Part shown: piece by piece, positions 14,049 to 22,110 of the stretch
Numbering within the stretch: the stretch's first letter is position 1
Layout of the letters: each line of letters begins with the position of its first letter
Virus record (IMG/VR): IMGVR_UViG_3300011013_000046
Span: 1-34,211 of that record
Length of the DNA stretch: 34,211 bases
Direction: 5' to 3' (one strand)
Source: a virus
Made by a program: the position numbers and the translations under genes
Notes under the pieces: generated by a model
Database searches by the model: none
Told to the model about the DNA's origin: nothing
Seen by the model: only the letters and a program-made list of their open reading frames with translations

Positions 14049-14280
14049 TGCTTGCCTCCTTTACGTAAATTATCCTTAGCCCATAAAGGTTGAAGATTAC
14101 TGTAATGAACCGCTTTCAACAATTCTTCTCTGTTTTATAAATTAAAAGAAGAAAGTGGCTTAATGTGATCTATATACCATTCACCTTGATTTTCCCAAGA
14201 CATATTCCCTGTAAACTTAGATTCTAAATATGACTTTAGGAATTCTATTGAGCAACCTAGATCTCTAACTGCAGAACCCA
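14045..14280 (-). pseudogene. HNH homing endonuclease remnant with premature stop
   Basis: Reading from [10 protein letters not shown] to [14 protein letters not shown] this matches the C-terminal half of the intact HNH protein at 5513-6199 with few changes. A TAA replaces the GAA codon that follows N-L in the intact copy. Beyond the stop the frame continues N-R-E-E-L-L-K-A, Y-S-N-L-Q-P-L-W-A-K-D-N-L-R-K-G-G-K-Q and then ends. The N-terminal zinc ribbon and basic middle are missing, and the first H of W-H-x-D-H has become Y. The frame is open upstream to 14335 but that part is unrelated. The 3' end still provides the ribosome site of the sigma-like gene. Confidence 0.85.
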
Positions 14281-14309
14281 CCCTCACATGCACTACATCG
14301 ATGCCACAA

Positions 14310-14906
14310 TTACACTTTTTGTTCTTCTTGTCCATCTTGTGCCTTTTCTTCTACTACAGGTTCCGGCTTGCAAAGAACCTCTAAAACGGTTACTTCATGC
14401 TTTGTTCCCTGTAAATCGGCCTCGAAAACATCACCAGCTTTCTTAGTAAGAAGGGCTTCGCGAAATTCAGGAAGCGCGATATCACTCAAAGCTAACTTTG
14501 AACGTAGAATACCTTTCCCTTCTTCACCTGTCTTAGTTGTGAAAATAACAACACTCTCATCAACCACTACATCACCAGATGTAAATCCTTGTTCCACATT
14601 TTCTTTATCAGAGGCTTCTGTGAAATCTCTAATCTGCTTATCTTCAGCTAACTGATTGATAATTCCGGCATCAAGCCCTGCAACCTCCTGAACAGCTAGA
14701 AGACGATACTGAATATCTCTCTGGCGATTAGCGATCTCTCTAACATCAGCAGCAAGCTGTGACATTGAGTTACCAATCTGTTGAGCCATCATCTGAGATA
14801 CCCTTGTTGCCATCTCTAATTGCTCAACACGCTTATTTAAATCAACAGTCTGCCCTTGTACCTGCTGTGCTAGCTCATTCTTAGTTGGTGCCCTACGTTG
14901 CTTCAT
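14310..14906 (-). CDS. Coiled-coil protein with FKBP/GreA-C-like tail domain
   Basis: 198 residues; the ATG at 14906 follows AAAAGGAG. Residues about 10-75 form a polar coiled coil rich in Q, M and A. The C-terminal part (about 125-180) reads [23 protein letters not shown] and H-E-V-T-V-L-E-V. That is the K-x-G-D-x-F-x-x-x-L plus V-x-V-L-E-V layout seen in FKBP-like domains of trigger factor, SlyD and GreA. Coiled coil plus FKBP-like domain is also the overall plan of GreA/GreB, but catalytic residues at the coiled-coil tip cannot be assigned. It overlaps the upstream kinase gene by 4 bases. Role unknown; a chaperone or RNA-polymerase-binding factor are both possible. Confidence 0.55.
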   Translation of the reverse strand: MKQRRAPTKNELAQQVQGQTVDLNKRVEQLEMATRVSQMMAQQIGNSMSQLAADVREIANRQRDIQYRLLAVQEVAGLDAGIINQLAEDKQIRDFTEASDKENVEQGFTSGDVVVDESVVIFTTKTGEEGKGILRSKLALSDIALPEFREALLTKKAGDVFEADLQGTKHEVTVLEVLCKPEPVVEEKAQDGQEEQKV

Positions 14907-15775
14907 GCTCTCTCCTTTTGTTTATCTAAAATTCGTTGTGCATATAATTTTAAGACTGTCAATTCGTCTTTAGATAATGCTTCTTCTATATTTGTACCAC
15001 TGAATAGAACTTTAAGTTGACAATTAAGGTAATCCTTAATATCAGATTCAATCAGATCGTATGTTGCACCCTTTTGCTTTATTATTCTTTTCGATAAAAT
15101 GCTGTTGATGGCATTAGCTTTTTCGAGGATGGTTTGCTCTTTGGTTTTACCGTATTTGATCGTAGTAGTTTTTCCAACTTCGACAGCAATAGTAGTTGAG
15201 GAATCGCTAGGAGAAGTGTTGTCTTTTCTCGTATCGATAGGCTGTGGGTCTTCGACTTTTTCGAGAGGAGCAAGATCCTTGCCCTTGTCCGCTGCAATTT
15301 CTGGTTTAAAGTCACTTAATTGCCTTGGCATGAAATTGAAATTATGTGCTAACTTTGTAAATAATCTATTAGCTAAAGTGAATTGTGGACGCGTTAAAGG
15401 TTCATTGTTATCTACACATCTTTGCCAATGAGCTTCAGTTTCAGGATCAACTAGGAGGTTTCTCTCTGCTTGGTTTCTATCTTCAAATTCTCGTAGAATC
15501 TCAAAATCATCATCTGATAACATTACAGCACGACCGTAAACATGTGGCCAAACTAATTCACCATATATTGACCTATCAAATACGACATCTTTATTGTCGT
15601 ACTTCATATACACTTCTAAGATATCATCTAAATAAGAAGGCCCTGAATAACCAGGCTTTTTATACTTCTTATCTGGGGCAGACATATGAATAACATCAAA
15701 TCCCTGCTTTTTATATATATCAGCAACGGTAGATTTACCCGTTCTGTCTAATCCCTCTAATATAATCCAAGCCAA
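14903..15775 (-). CDS. dTMP-kinase-like P-loop kinase with C-terminal extension
   Basis: 290 residues starting at a TTG (15775) chosen because GGAGG lies six bases upstream; an ATG ten codons earlier has no ribosome site. The P-loop is G-L-D-R-T-G-K-S-T (residues 8-16). The catalytic D-R-S motif occurs in V-F-D-R-S-I-Y-G-E-L-V-W-P (about 76-88), as in thymidylate kinases. After about residue 160 there is a low-complexity linker (T, S, D, P) and a 90-residue helical domain absent from ordinary dTMP kinases. It sits between the portal and the FKBP-like gene, away from the canonical dTMP kinase at 8957-9601. It may act on a different nucleotide or have an assembly role; both are inference. Confidence 0.7.
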   Translation of the reverse strand: MAWIILEGLDRTGKSTVADIYKKQGFDVIHMSAPDKKYKKPGYSGPSYLDDILEVYMKYDNKDVVFDRSIYGELVWPHVYGRAVMLSDDDFEILREFEDRNQAERNLLVDPETEAHWQRCVDNNEPLTRPQFTLANRLFTKLAHNFNFMPRQLSDFKPEIAADKGKDLAPLEKVEDPQPIDTRKDNTSPSDSSTTIAVEVGKTTTIKYGKTKEQTILEKANAINSILSKRIIKQKGATYDLIESDIKDYLNCQLKVLFSGTNIEEALSKDELTVLKLYAQRILDKQKERA

Positions 15776-15814
15776 TGTAAGCCTCCAACGAATATTTGAT
15801 ATCAATCAGAGGAT

Positions 15815-15820
15815 ATTATA
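15815..15820 (-). promoter_or_regulatory. Candidate -10 box before the second kinase
   Basis: Minus strand TTAG-TATAAT-ATCC, just after the portal stop codon and about 40 bases before the TTG start. No clear -35. Confidence 0.35.
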
Positions 15821-15826
15821 CTAACC

Positions 15827-17734
15827 TTATTCGTCTGCATCGTCAGAGTTTAGCGGATTACTCGTTGTTTTTCCACCAACATGTAGTGCCTCAGTGGCTG
15901 CACCAGAAGCTTTAGCAGAATCTTTTAGGGATTCATGCTGTACAACCGCTTGTGCTTGTCTAGCCCGTAGATCTTCTTGTTCAGCATCATGCTGTTCTTG
16001 CTCACGGGAGCTTTGTTCTTGCTGCTGTTGCTGTTCCGCTTGCATTTGCTGGGCTTGCATCTTATCTTGCTGCTTAGCTCTATCCATAGTCATAAGCATC
16101 TGCTGCCAACCCATAAACGCTGGATCTCCAGGGAAGTAAGCAAGCTCTCTCTTACCTAAGGCCTTCTTATCACCTAAGAATAATTCTCTTTGTTCAGCTT
16201 TAGTCATCATCTGGTTAACGAGTTCCCAGAAGGTCTGATTAAGAGGAAGATCAAAGATTGGATGTTTTACAGCTTCTTTCTCAGATGCTTTCAATAGATC
16301 GTTCATTGATGAATTAACGGTCATCTCAGCTTGTAGTAGTGCCACGTTTGTCTGGGGAGTCTCATCGGTGTAACCGACAAATTTGAATTCATACTTTTGA
16401 GCAAGACCCTTATCAATTGCGGGTATGATTGACTGATTGATCATGTCTTCAAACACCATCAATAGTGGAATCAACCCTCTTTCACGAGAGTAAACAATTT
16501 TGTCTTGATTATCGCCCTGTGTAGGTGCTCTACCTGTTGCAGTAGTTAAGAAATCAAGTCCTAGTTCGACCGGGTCGATCTGGAATTGAGTACACATTGC
16601 TCTCATCAGATGGTTATTGTAGTTTAGGTATTCCATCTCCCTAGCACTACCAGAAAGACTAACCCATTGAACATCATCAAGTCCAGCAATGATAGGTGTA
16701 CGCCAAGCATTTTGAACACCAGAAATAGTGTTATAGAATTGTCGCCTAAAAGAAGACATCTGTGCTTGAGTAACGGTACCCTTTAGATGAAGAATGCCTC
16801 TAGCTGCATAACCGTGTGTAAAGAAGTTAGCATTATAGTTTTCAACATTAAGATGGTTAGTCACATTGATAATTGCAAGTTCTAATGTAGAATAGCAATA
16901 CCCCATAGAGTCAGCAAAGTTCTGAGGGTTAGCTAATTTCCAAATCATATCCTCATCACCGAATGCCGCTAGTACGCGATTGTCGTATGACATCTGAACA
17001 TATTTGTAATAATCAATATCTGGCTCATTGAACTGTAGATCTGCTTCAGGATTGTTGTCCTTGGCAAATTCTTTAGCCCGTGTCGTAATCCTACGAGCTG
17101 TACTGATTTGTTTCTTAATGATATCTCTACTTGTATCTTTATTAATAAGGTACATAGACTCAGAAGGTATAGGTCTGATTCTATGAAGACCACCACTTCT
17201 AGTCAATATCTTTTCAACAGCAATATGACCGAACGTTAGTGCATCTCTGGCTGAAAGCTTGAGGAATTCAGCGAATAGCATTTCCTCTCCAGCTGGAGTT
17301 CCCTTTTTTCGACCACAATTGAGAATGAAATCCTCAAGATTAGCTATTTCTTCTTTTTCTCCTGCTGATAGGTGCTCGTCGCCATTTTTCTTCTTAATCT
17401 TGAAACCAGTATCGAATTGACGTCTCTGAGGTCTAGCAAATGACAACATGGTGTCTGCACGTCCTTGGATGATAGCGGATACTAGCCAGTCTCTAACAGA
17501 TGTATCTTTAAGAATCTTATTAGATATCCTTGACATCTTGCTTTTAAAAATAAAATGCTGATGTACTTGGTCAAAGAAAGGATCGTCAATAATAGCCTTC
17601 TGGCCAATGCCATCACTCGCTATTGCTTTATCATCATGATCAGGTAGTGCGTCAGCATCTGCCTTCAATAGATCGTCGATATCACCACGTAGTGATTTTC
17701 GTATATTGTCTGTAAGATTATCAAAGAATCCCAT
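15827..17734 (-). CDS. Portal protein
   Basis: 635 residues. The ATG at 17734 follows AGGGGTAATA. The N-terminal part (I-I-Q-G-R-A-D-T-M-L-S-F-A-R-P-Q) and the core with F-G-H-I-A-V-E-K-I and D-P-V-E-L-G-L-D-F, then T-Q-G-D-N-Q-D-K-I-V-Y-S-R-E-R-G-L-I-P-L-L, match the phage portal family of SPO1-like myoviruses as I recall it. Portals form the 12-mer ring through which DNA is packaged. The last 90 residues are a Q/E/A-rich coiled coil (runs such as Q-Q-Q-Q-Q-E-Q), then a polar tail. L-L-K-A near residues 23-26 and again near 483 fit the proposed protease motif. It directly follows the large terminase gene (21-base gap). Confidence 0.88.
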   Translation of the reverse strand: MGFFDNLTDNIRKSLRGDIDDLLKADADALPDHDDKAIASDGIGQKAIIDDPFFDQVHQHFIFKSKMSRISNKILKDTSVRDWLVSAIIQGRADTMLSFARPQRRQFDTGFKIKKKNGDEHLSAGEKEEIANLEDFILNCGRKKGTPAGEEMLFAEFLKLSARDALTFGHIAVEKILTRSGGLHRIRPIPSESMYLINKDTSRDIIKKQISTARRITTRAKEFAKDNNPEADLQFNEPDIDYYKYVQMSYDNRVLAAFGDEDMIWKLANPQNFADSMGYCYSTLELAIINVTNHLNVENYNANFFTHGYAARGILHLKGTVTQAQMSSFRRQFYNTISGVQNAWRTPIIAGLDDVQWVSLSGSAREMEYLNYNNHLMRAMCTQFQIDPVELGLDFLTTATGRAPTQGDNQDKIVYSRERGLIPLLMVFEDMINQSIIPAIDKGLAQKYEFKFVGYTDETPQTNVALLQAEMTVNSSMNDLLKASEKEAVKHPIFDLPLNQTFWELVNQMMTKAEQRELFLGDKKALGKRELAYFPGDPAFMGWQQMLMTMDRAKQQDKMQAQQMQAEQQQQQEQSSREQEQHDAEQEDLRARQAQAVVQHESLKDSAKASGAATEALHVGGKTTSNPLNSDDADE

Positions 17735-17755
17735 TATTACCCCTGAAAGTTATAA

Positions 17756-19681
17756 CTAAAACGACCACAAGAAACTGCCATCGCCACCGATAGCCTCTTC
17801 TTCGTCTTCTAGCTCAGATGCTGTTCCAATTTTACCTAACTTGCTCGTATCTATGTCGGTATTAACCGTAATACCCATTTCTTTAGCAAATTCTTCTGCA
17901 TTTGGCATCCTGGAGAAATTACCAGAACCGTCTACTATTTTATCAGGTGCCATATCTACATTTTCACCGGTTACTAATGTAGTGTTGCTGAAAAGTTCGT
18001 ACATTGCATACCGCAGGGCATCCAGCCAGTGATCGTATTCTTTAGCTGGTTCTTCTGTTATTACACCCGCCGCGTCTGTCTTATAGTGAAACAAGCCAAA
18101 CTCTTTAACAATGGGTTCGCATGTTTCTTTAGCAAAGTACATCTTGGGCACTGGAGATGCAAGACTTCTTAGCCATTTCTTGACAACCTGTATTCCACCC
18201 TCAGTATCCTTAGTCTGCTTACTAGGGCACGGTAGTCCTTCCTGCCTCATGGTTACACCATCACCTGGGTTCGCCTGATCAGGAAAGTAGAGCTGGCAAC
18301 GATACATCTGATGCCACTTGCTTTTTATTGTTTGAGCCCATGTTGGATTATTAGTGTGGGTTTGCCCTTCGCAGCGCACAACAAATACGTTTTCTCTATT
18401 ATCTACAAAGAAATAGACTACAGTACTTGGATTAGACCAACCCCAGTCAATCCCGGCATAGCATGATAACTGCATCTCATGGCATTTTCTAACAAAGATA
18501 TCATGTGTACATTCACCTGGATATTCTTTACCAGTCAGTATGAGCCACATTTCACCCCAATTCTTTACATGCTTTCTCTCTTCAAACTCTTTATAGATAA
18601 TTCCTTCTACAGAAGGCTTCAGATTAAATAACTGAGATATAGCCCAATCAGCACCATTACCCATTGCTTTCTTAATTGGGTCAGTGATTGGCTTAAGCAT
18701 GTCTGATTTACACTCTTGCTTTTTAGCATCACCTAAACACAGTGGGGCAATTGGGCACTTAAGGCATCCAGTGCCAGGAAACTCATTCTCGAAATATTCA
18801 TCTTGTTTTTGTTTTGATTTCTTATCATAGAGATCCTTTGTAATTACCTCCATGTCTTCTTGCATGACATATCCCGTAACCGGATCTGTACCAGATCTAT
18901 CGTCTGAGCAGCGTGCAGTAAATTCAAGTGCGGTCCAGTATTTAACTGTACGGCCCGCGGCCTCAGCACCTTCAATCTGCTTATTCATTAATCCGTATCT
19001 AGATTTACGTGTTGAAATACCTACTCGCAAACCACGACGTTCACCCTTGGAATCAAGCATACCCTCGATATCTTTGAAAGCCCTTAGACCATCACCAGAT
19101 ACGGTATCGATCTCATCTACTACCACCAATGGCACGTGAGGACCGTTAACGGCCTTCAGAGTACATGGTAGGACCTCTAAGGATACCTTTACTAGGTGTT
19201 TAGAGAACTTATCAATTAAATTAAACATAGATTTTTCCATATTTAATTTTTCAAGGATTTTATCACCTGCACGGATTTCTTGTTTTAATATTGGTCTTAA
19301 CTTATCATTGAGCATAAATCCCATCTGATAGTCATAACATCTTTTCGCCTGAGACATAATAGCACCAACGTGTACAACATCTCGCTGATCATGAAGCATA
19401 ACCATTAACTCTGCAATCGCTACTCCAAGGGTCTTACCAGAACCTCGACTTGCAACATATAGAAGTTCTTCAACTTTATCTACGTTGTTCCCATTCGTAC
19501 ATACATCATAAATAGACCAGATGGCATCGAGAGGATTTGTATCTGCATACCTGGATACCGTAAAATCAGGAATATCCATGTGAAGATGGTATTTAATCCA
19601 ATTTTTCATTTGCACCTTTGTCTTACACGGGGTAAGAAGGGCTTTTAATTTCTTCAGGTTTTCTTTCTTAGCATCAGCCAC
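17756..19681 (-). CDS. terL: Large terminase subunit (TerL)
   Basis: 641 residues. The GTG start overlaps the stop of the small-terminase candidate (TAGTG) with GGAG ten bases upstream. The ATPase domain has Walker A A-S-R-G-S-G-K-T (about 78-85) and Walker B L-V-V-V-D-E-I-D (about 185). The nuclease domain begins A-G-I-D-W-G-W-S-N-P (about 405) and ends with D-H-W-L-D-A-L-R-Y-A-M-Y, the usual RNase H-like acidic residues. It drives ATP-dependent DNA packaging and cuts the concatemer. Between the domains (about 300-325) is a cysteine cluster C-x2-C-x5-C-x8-C, likely metal-binding. The portal gene follows. Confidence 0.92.
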   Translation of the reverse strand: MADAKKENLKKLKALLTPCKTKVQMKNWIKYHLHMDIPDFTVSRYADTNPLDAIWSIYDVCTNGNNVDKVEELLYVASRGSGKTLGVAIAELMVMLHDQRDVVHVGAIMSQAKRCYDYQMGFMLNDKLRPILKQEIRAGDKILEKLNMEKSMFNLIDKFSKHLVKVSLEVLPCTLKAVNGPHVPLVVVDEIDTVSGDGLRAFKDIEGMLDSKGERRGLRVGISTRKSRYGLMNKQIEGAEAAGRTVKYWTALEFTARCSDDRSGTDPVTGYVMQEDMEVITKDLYDKKSKQKQDEYFENEFPGTGCLKCPIAPLCLGDAKKQECKSDMLKPITDPIKKAMGNGADWAISQLFNLKPSVEGIIYKEFEERKHVKNWGEMWLILTGKEYPGECTHDIFVRKCHEMQLSCYAGIDWGWSNPSTVVYFFVDNRENVFVVRCEGQTHTNNPTWAQTIKSKWHQMYRCQLYFPDQANPGDGVTMRQEGLPCPSKQTKDTEGGIQVVKKWLRSLASPVPKMYFAKETCEPIVKEFGLFHYKTDAAGVITEEPAKEYDHWLDALRYAMYELFSNTTLVTGENVDMAPDKIVDGSGNFSRMPNAEEFAKEMGITVNTDIDTSKLGKIGTASELEDEEEAIGGDGSFLWSF

Positions 19682-20304
19682 TACTCAGTAATCTCCGCTG
19701 CTATAAAATCGGCTGCATCTAGCGCATCACCACTATCTTCGGTTTTAACTTTAGATTTAGCGGTCGCTTTTGGCTCCAATGAATCAAACATAGCTGAAGA
19801 TTTACTATTCTTCTGGGCACCTGTTGCCCCAGCAACAAGTTTATGAAGTGTCTCAACTACTTCCTTGTATTCTTTTATATTTTGAACCCTAATATCGGGA
19901 GCAGCGTTATTATCTGGATCGATAACAAACTTTTTCATTACCTCCATATGCTCAGCATTAGCCACAGATAACATTGTTGTTAGGAAATCAACTTGCTCGA
20001 TCACGGATTTAACAACTTTAGCTTGAACCCTATCCCTGAGAGAGCCCATCATCTTATCTCTATCTCGAGGCCACCCCCTAAGAGATGCTGTAAGGATTAT
20101 TTGATCTAATGGATGTTGTGTGAATTGTTGGTGGATTTCGTAGAAGCTGCAACCTACCATATACATCTCATAGAGTTTCATTGACTCTATTTCACTGATA
20201 GCGCCGGCTGTTTTATATTTCCTTAGGAATTTCTCACCTAACTTGATTTCTTCCTCAGTGAGTCCATATCGTTCTTGTTCTGTAAATGATCTCTTAAGAG
20301 CCAT
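19681..20304 (-). CDS. Putative small terminase subunit
   Basis: 207 residues ending at the TerL start. Residues about 38-80 suggest a helix-turn-helix (E-S-M-K-L-Y-E-M-Y-M-V-G-C-S-F-Y-E-I-H and following), as in small terminases that recognise packaging DNA. The middle is a long helical stretch suited to ring formation. The tail is K/S/A/D-rich and disordered. The position immediately upstream of TerL with coupled translation supports this role. It overlaps the preceding gene by 67 bases. No sequence homologue is recognised, so the call rests on position and the DNA-binding-like start. Confidence 0.6.
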   Translation of the reverse strand: MALKRSFTEQERYGLTEEEIKLGEKFLRKYKTAGAISEIESMKLYEMYMVGCSFYEIHQQFTQHPLDQIILTASLRGWPRDRDKMMGSLRDRVQAKVVKSVIEQVDFLTTMLSVANAEHMEVMKKFVIDPDNNAAPDIRVQNIKEYKEVVETLHKLVAGATGAQKNSKSSAMFDSLEPKATAKSKVKTEDSGDALDAADFIAAEITE

Positions 20305-20621
20305 AGTTTATCCCATGCTTTTTTACTTCGTATTGATGAAAGTAACTGTTGAACACCTACTAGGCTTATACCCAAGTGTACACAGACTTCACCTATATTA
20401 TAACCTAAAGTAAATAAATACATGACTTCTCGTTCACATTCTGTAAATTTTTCTATGAATTTAGTTGGTGGCGGGTTATAAAGTAGAGCATGTAATGACT
20501 CATCATGCTCAGACTGGGAGTTATATCTTAATTTATGCTGGTATGCTTTAAAAACTAAAGAACTGAGATCTATGCCAGTTAGATAATCTACCCACAAATC
20601 CTGCTTAATATCTTCACTCAT
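20238..20621 (-). CDS. Small LuxR/sigma-4-like helix-turn-helix protein
   Basis: 127 residues from the ATG at 20621, which overlaps the upstream stop (ATGAGTGA); an in-frame ATG at 20678 would extend it by 19 basic residues and cannot be excluded, as neither start has a strong ribosome site. The C-terminal half has F-T-E-C-E-R-E-V-M-Y-L-F-T-L-G-Y followed by I-G-E-V-C-V-H-L-G-I-S and V-Q-Q-L-L-S-S-I-R-S-K, the L-T-x-x-E-x-E-V...G-x-x-x-x-E-I-A-x-x-L-G-I-S layout of LuxR-type and sigma region 4 DNA-binding domains. Next to terminase genes it could be a regulator or a packaging accessory. Confidence 0.55.
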   Translation of the reverse strand: MSEDIKQDLWVDYLTGIDLSSLVFKAYQHKLRYNSQSEHDESLHALLYNPPPTKFIEKFTECEREVMYLFTLGYNIGEVCVHLGISLVGVQQLLSSIRSKKAWDKLWLLRDHLQNKNDMDSLRKKSS

Positions 20622-21066
20622 GGTTAAGCTGTTTATCAGCCGTTCCACTTTCTTTTGTTTTTTCTTCCTCGTATCCATCTTTGTAATCTTTATAGTCCTC
20701 TAGATTTACTGCTACTCGCCACTTAGGGCCACAGTAATCTTTAACAAACTTATCTAGTAAGAACGTAATATTAAGATTCCCTTCTTTTTTTAGTAGTCTC
20801 TTAAACTTCCATAATCCAAAAATACCTTTGGACTTAGATAGTTGTTTATATTTTTCAATTTTACCTAACAAGGAAATACTGCAATATAGTCTATATGTGA
20901 TCAGTTTCCTACTAGGATCGATATCTAGCTCTAAAGCCTGGATATCCTTATGAGCAATTGCCCCGTACATATACAGGTTGTCTTTGTGTAAATCATTAAT
21001 GAAGCCATGTTCTAACAGCCAACGCTGGTGATCCATGTGATCATTTATGCTAAGATTCTCACTCAT
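20614..21066 (-). CDS. Conserved-position protein of unknown function before the terminase genes
   Basis: 150 residues. The ATG at 21066 follows AAGAGGCTCTT, in which the GAGG ribosome site could pair with the adjacent CTCTT. The protein is a mix of polar helices and short hydrophobic strands (L-I-T-Y-R-L-Y-C-S-I-S-L-L-G). A lysine-rich middle and an acidic D/Y/K-rich tail follow. No motif is recognised. It is the first gene behind the promoter motif at 21085-21110 and leads a unit that runs through both terminase subunits and the portal. Confidence 0.55.
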   Translation of the reverse strand: MSENLSINDHMDHQRWLLEHGFINDLHKDNLYMYGAIAHKDIQALELDIDPSRKLITYRLYCSISLLGKIEKYKQLSKSKGIFGLWKFKRLLKKEGNLNITFLLDKFVKDYCGPKWRVAVNLEDYKDYKDGYEEEKTKESGTADKQLNHE

Positions 21067-21084
21067 AAGAGCCTCTTGTGATAG

Positions 21085-21110
21085 AATATACCATAGGTAT
21101 ATAGTTAAAC
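21085..21110 (-). promoter_or_regulatory. Promoter-like motif GTTTAAC-N10-TGGTATATT before the packaging genes
   Basis: Minus strand: GTTTAAC at 21110-21104, ten bases, then TGGTATATT at 21093-21085, with the same spacing as at 6557-6582 and 12484-12509. A perfect inverted repeat ATATACC-ATA-GGTATAT (21086-21102) covers the -10 box and may be an operator. Confidence 0.55.
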
Positions 21111-21111
21111 A

Positions 21112-22110
21112 CTACTTTTCTTCTGTCTTATTGAGTAGTTGTGCCGCTTTATCTTTTAAAACAGACTTCTGGATTGATCCCACATAAATCGTATCTATAT
21201 AATCACTAACGATATCTGTAATATTGAGAGATGAGATCTTTTTCTTTTCTACCCGATTACTATCTGTGAAAGTTGGACGCATTCTAATCGAGTGCTTTTT
21301 CTGTAGGTTAGCGAGCTTCTTAGAATCTAAGTAAGATAAGATTTCAGCCTTAGGCCCATTGATATCTACAACCCAATTATCTTGCCCCTTGTCTACACCG
21401 GTCTTAATAGTGTCATGTATATCGTCAATAGATAGAGAAGCATCTAATTCAAACTTCATACCTTTCCAGCGAGGAAATGGTGAATGAATGTACTCCATTT
21501 TATAAGTATCAGTATCAAATATCATGATTCCTTTTTCTTGATTTATATCATTTAGATCCATTGCATATGGTGTCCCCGGATAGTAAACCTTACCGAAATT
21601 CTGTCGTTTATGTACGTGACCGCTGATTATTATTTCAGCTGAAACCTTGTCAGCATCAACCCCTACATCAGGACGGTAGTAACCGTAATCAGCACCCACA
21701 AAAGTTTGATGAGCAATGCATATTGGTTTTGTTTCTTTTGGGAAGTTTTCAAAATCGTGAATATAAGGGACAAATGTAATGTTTCCTATGTCAGTTGGTT
21801 TGTCAATTACTTGGAAAGCATCTAGATTGAATGGCTGTAATGCGTGGTATGAACTATCATCTGGTTTAAACATATCGTGGTTACCAAGAACGTAAACGTA
21901 CGGCACAGGGCAATCTTCCACATGCTTCTTAAATTCATAAAGAATCTCAGATCTTAGGACGGCATGAGTGTCGAATGTGTCACCCAGATTAACAACCAAG
22001 TCTGGATTAACCTCTTTAATAACTTTTTTTATCCAAGAGAGAAGCTTCTTGGATAAATCAAATCTAGAAATCTTAAGATGAGGATCACCTATTAAAAGTA
22101 TTTTACTCAT
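21112..22110 (-). CDS. SbcD/Mre11-like recombination nuclease subunit (T4 gp47-like)
   Basis: 332 residues. Metallophosphoesterase motifs are complete and in order: I-G-D-P-H-L (about 7-12), L-G-D-T-F-D (about 42-47), L-G-N-H-D-M (about 75-80), A-H-Q-T-F (about 133) and S-G-H-V-H-K (about 163). With its ATPase partner (encoded at 32977 onward) it would form the SbcCD/gp46-47 complex that resects DNA ends for recombination-dependent replication. The length suits phage gp47 rather than bacterial SbcD. The ATG overlaps the end of an HNH remnant, whose codons supply an AAAGGT ribosome site ten bases upstream. Promoter and next unit follow right after the stop. Confidence 0.88.
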   Translation of the reverse strand: MSKILLIGDPHLKISRFDLSKKLLSWIKKVIKEVNPDLVVNLGDTFDTHAVLRSEILYEFKKHVEDCPVPYVYVLGNHDMFKPDDSSYHALQPFNLDAFQVIDKPTDIGNITFVPYIHDFENFPKETKPICIAHQTFVGADYGYYRPDVGVDADKVSAEIIISGHVHKRQNFGKVYYPGTPYAMDLNDINQEKGIMIFDTDTYKMEYIHSPFPRWKGMKFELDASLSIDDIHDTIKTGVDKGQDNWVVDINGPKAEILSYLDSKKLANLQKKHSIRMRPTFTDSNRVEKKKISSLNITDIVSDYIDTIYVGSIQKSVLKDKAAQLLNKTEEK

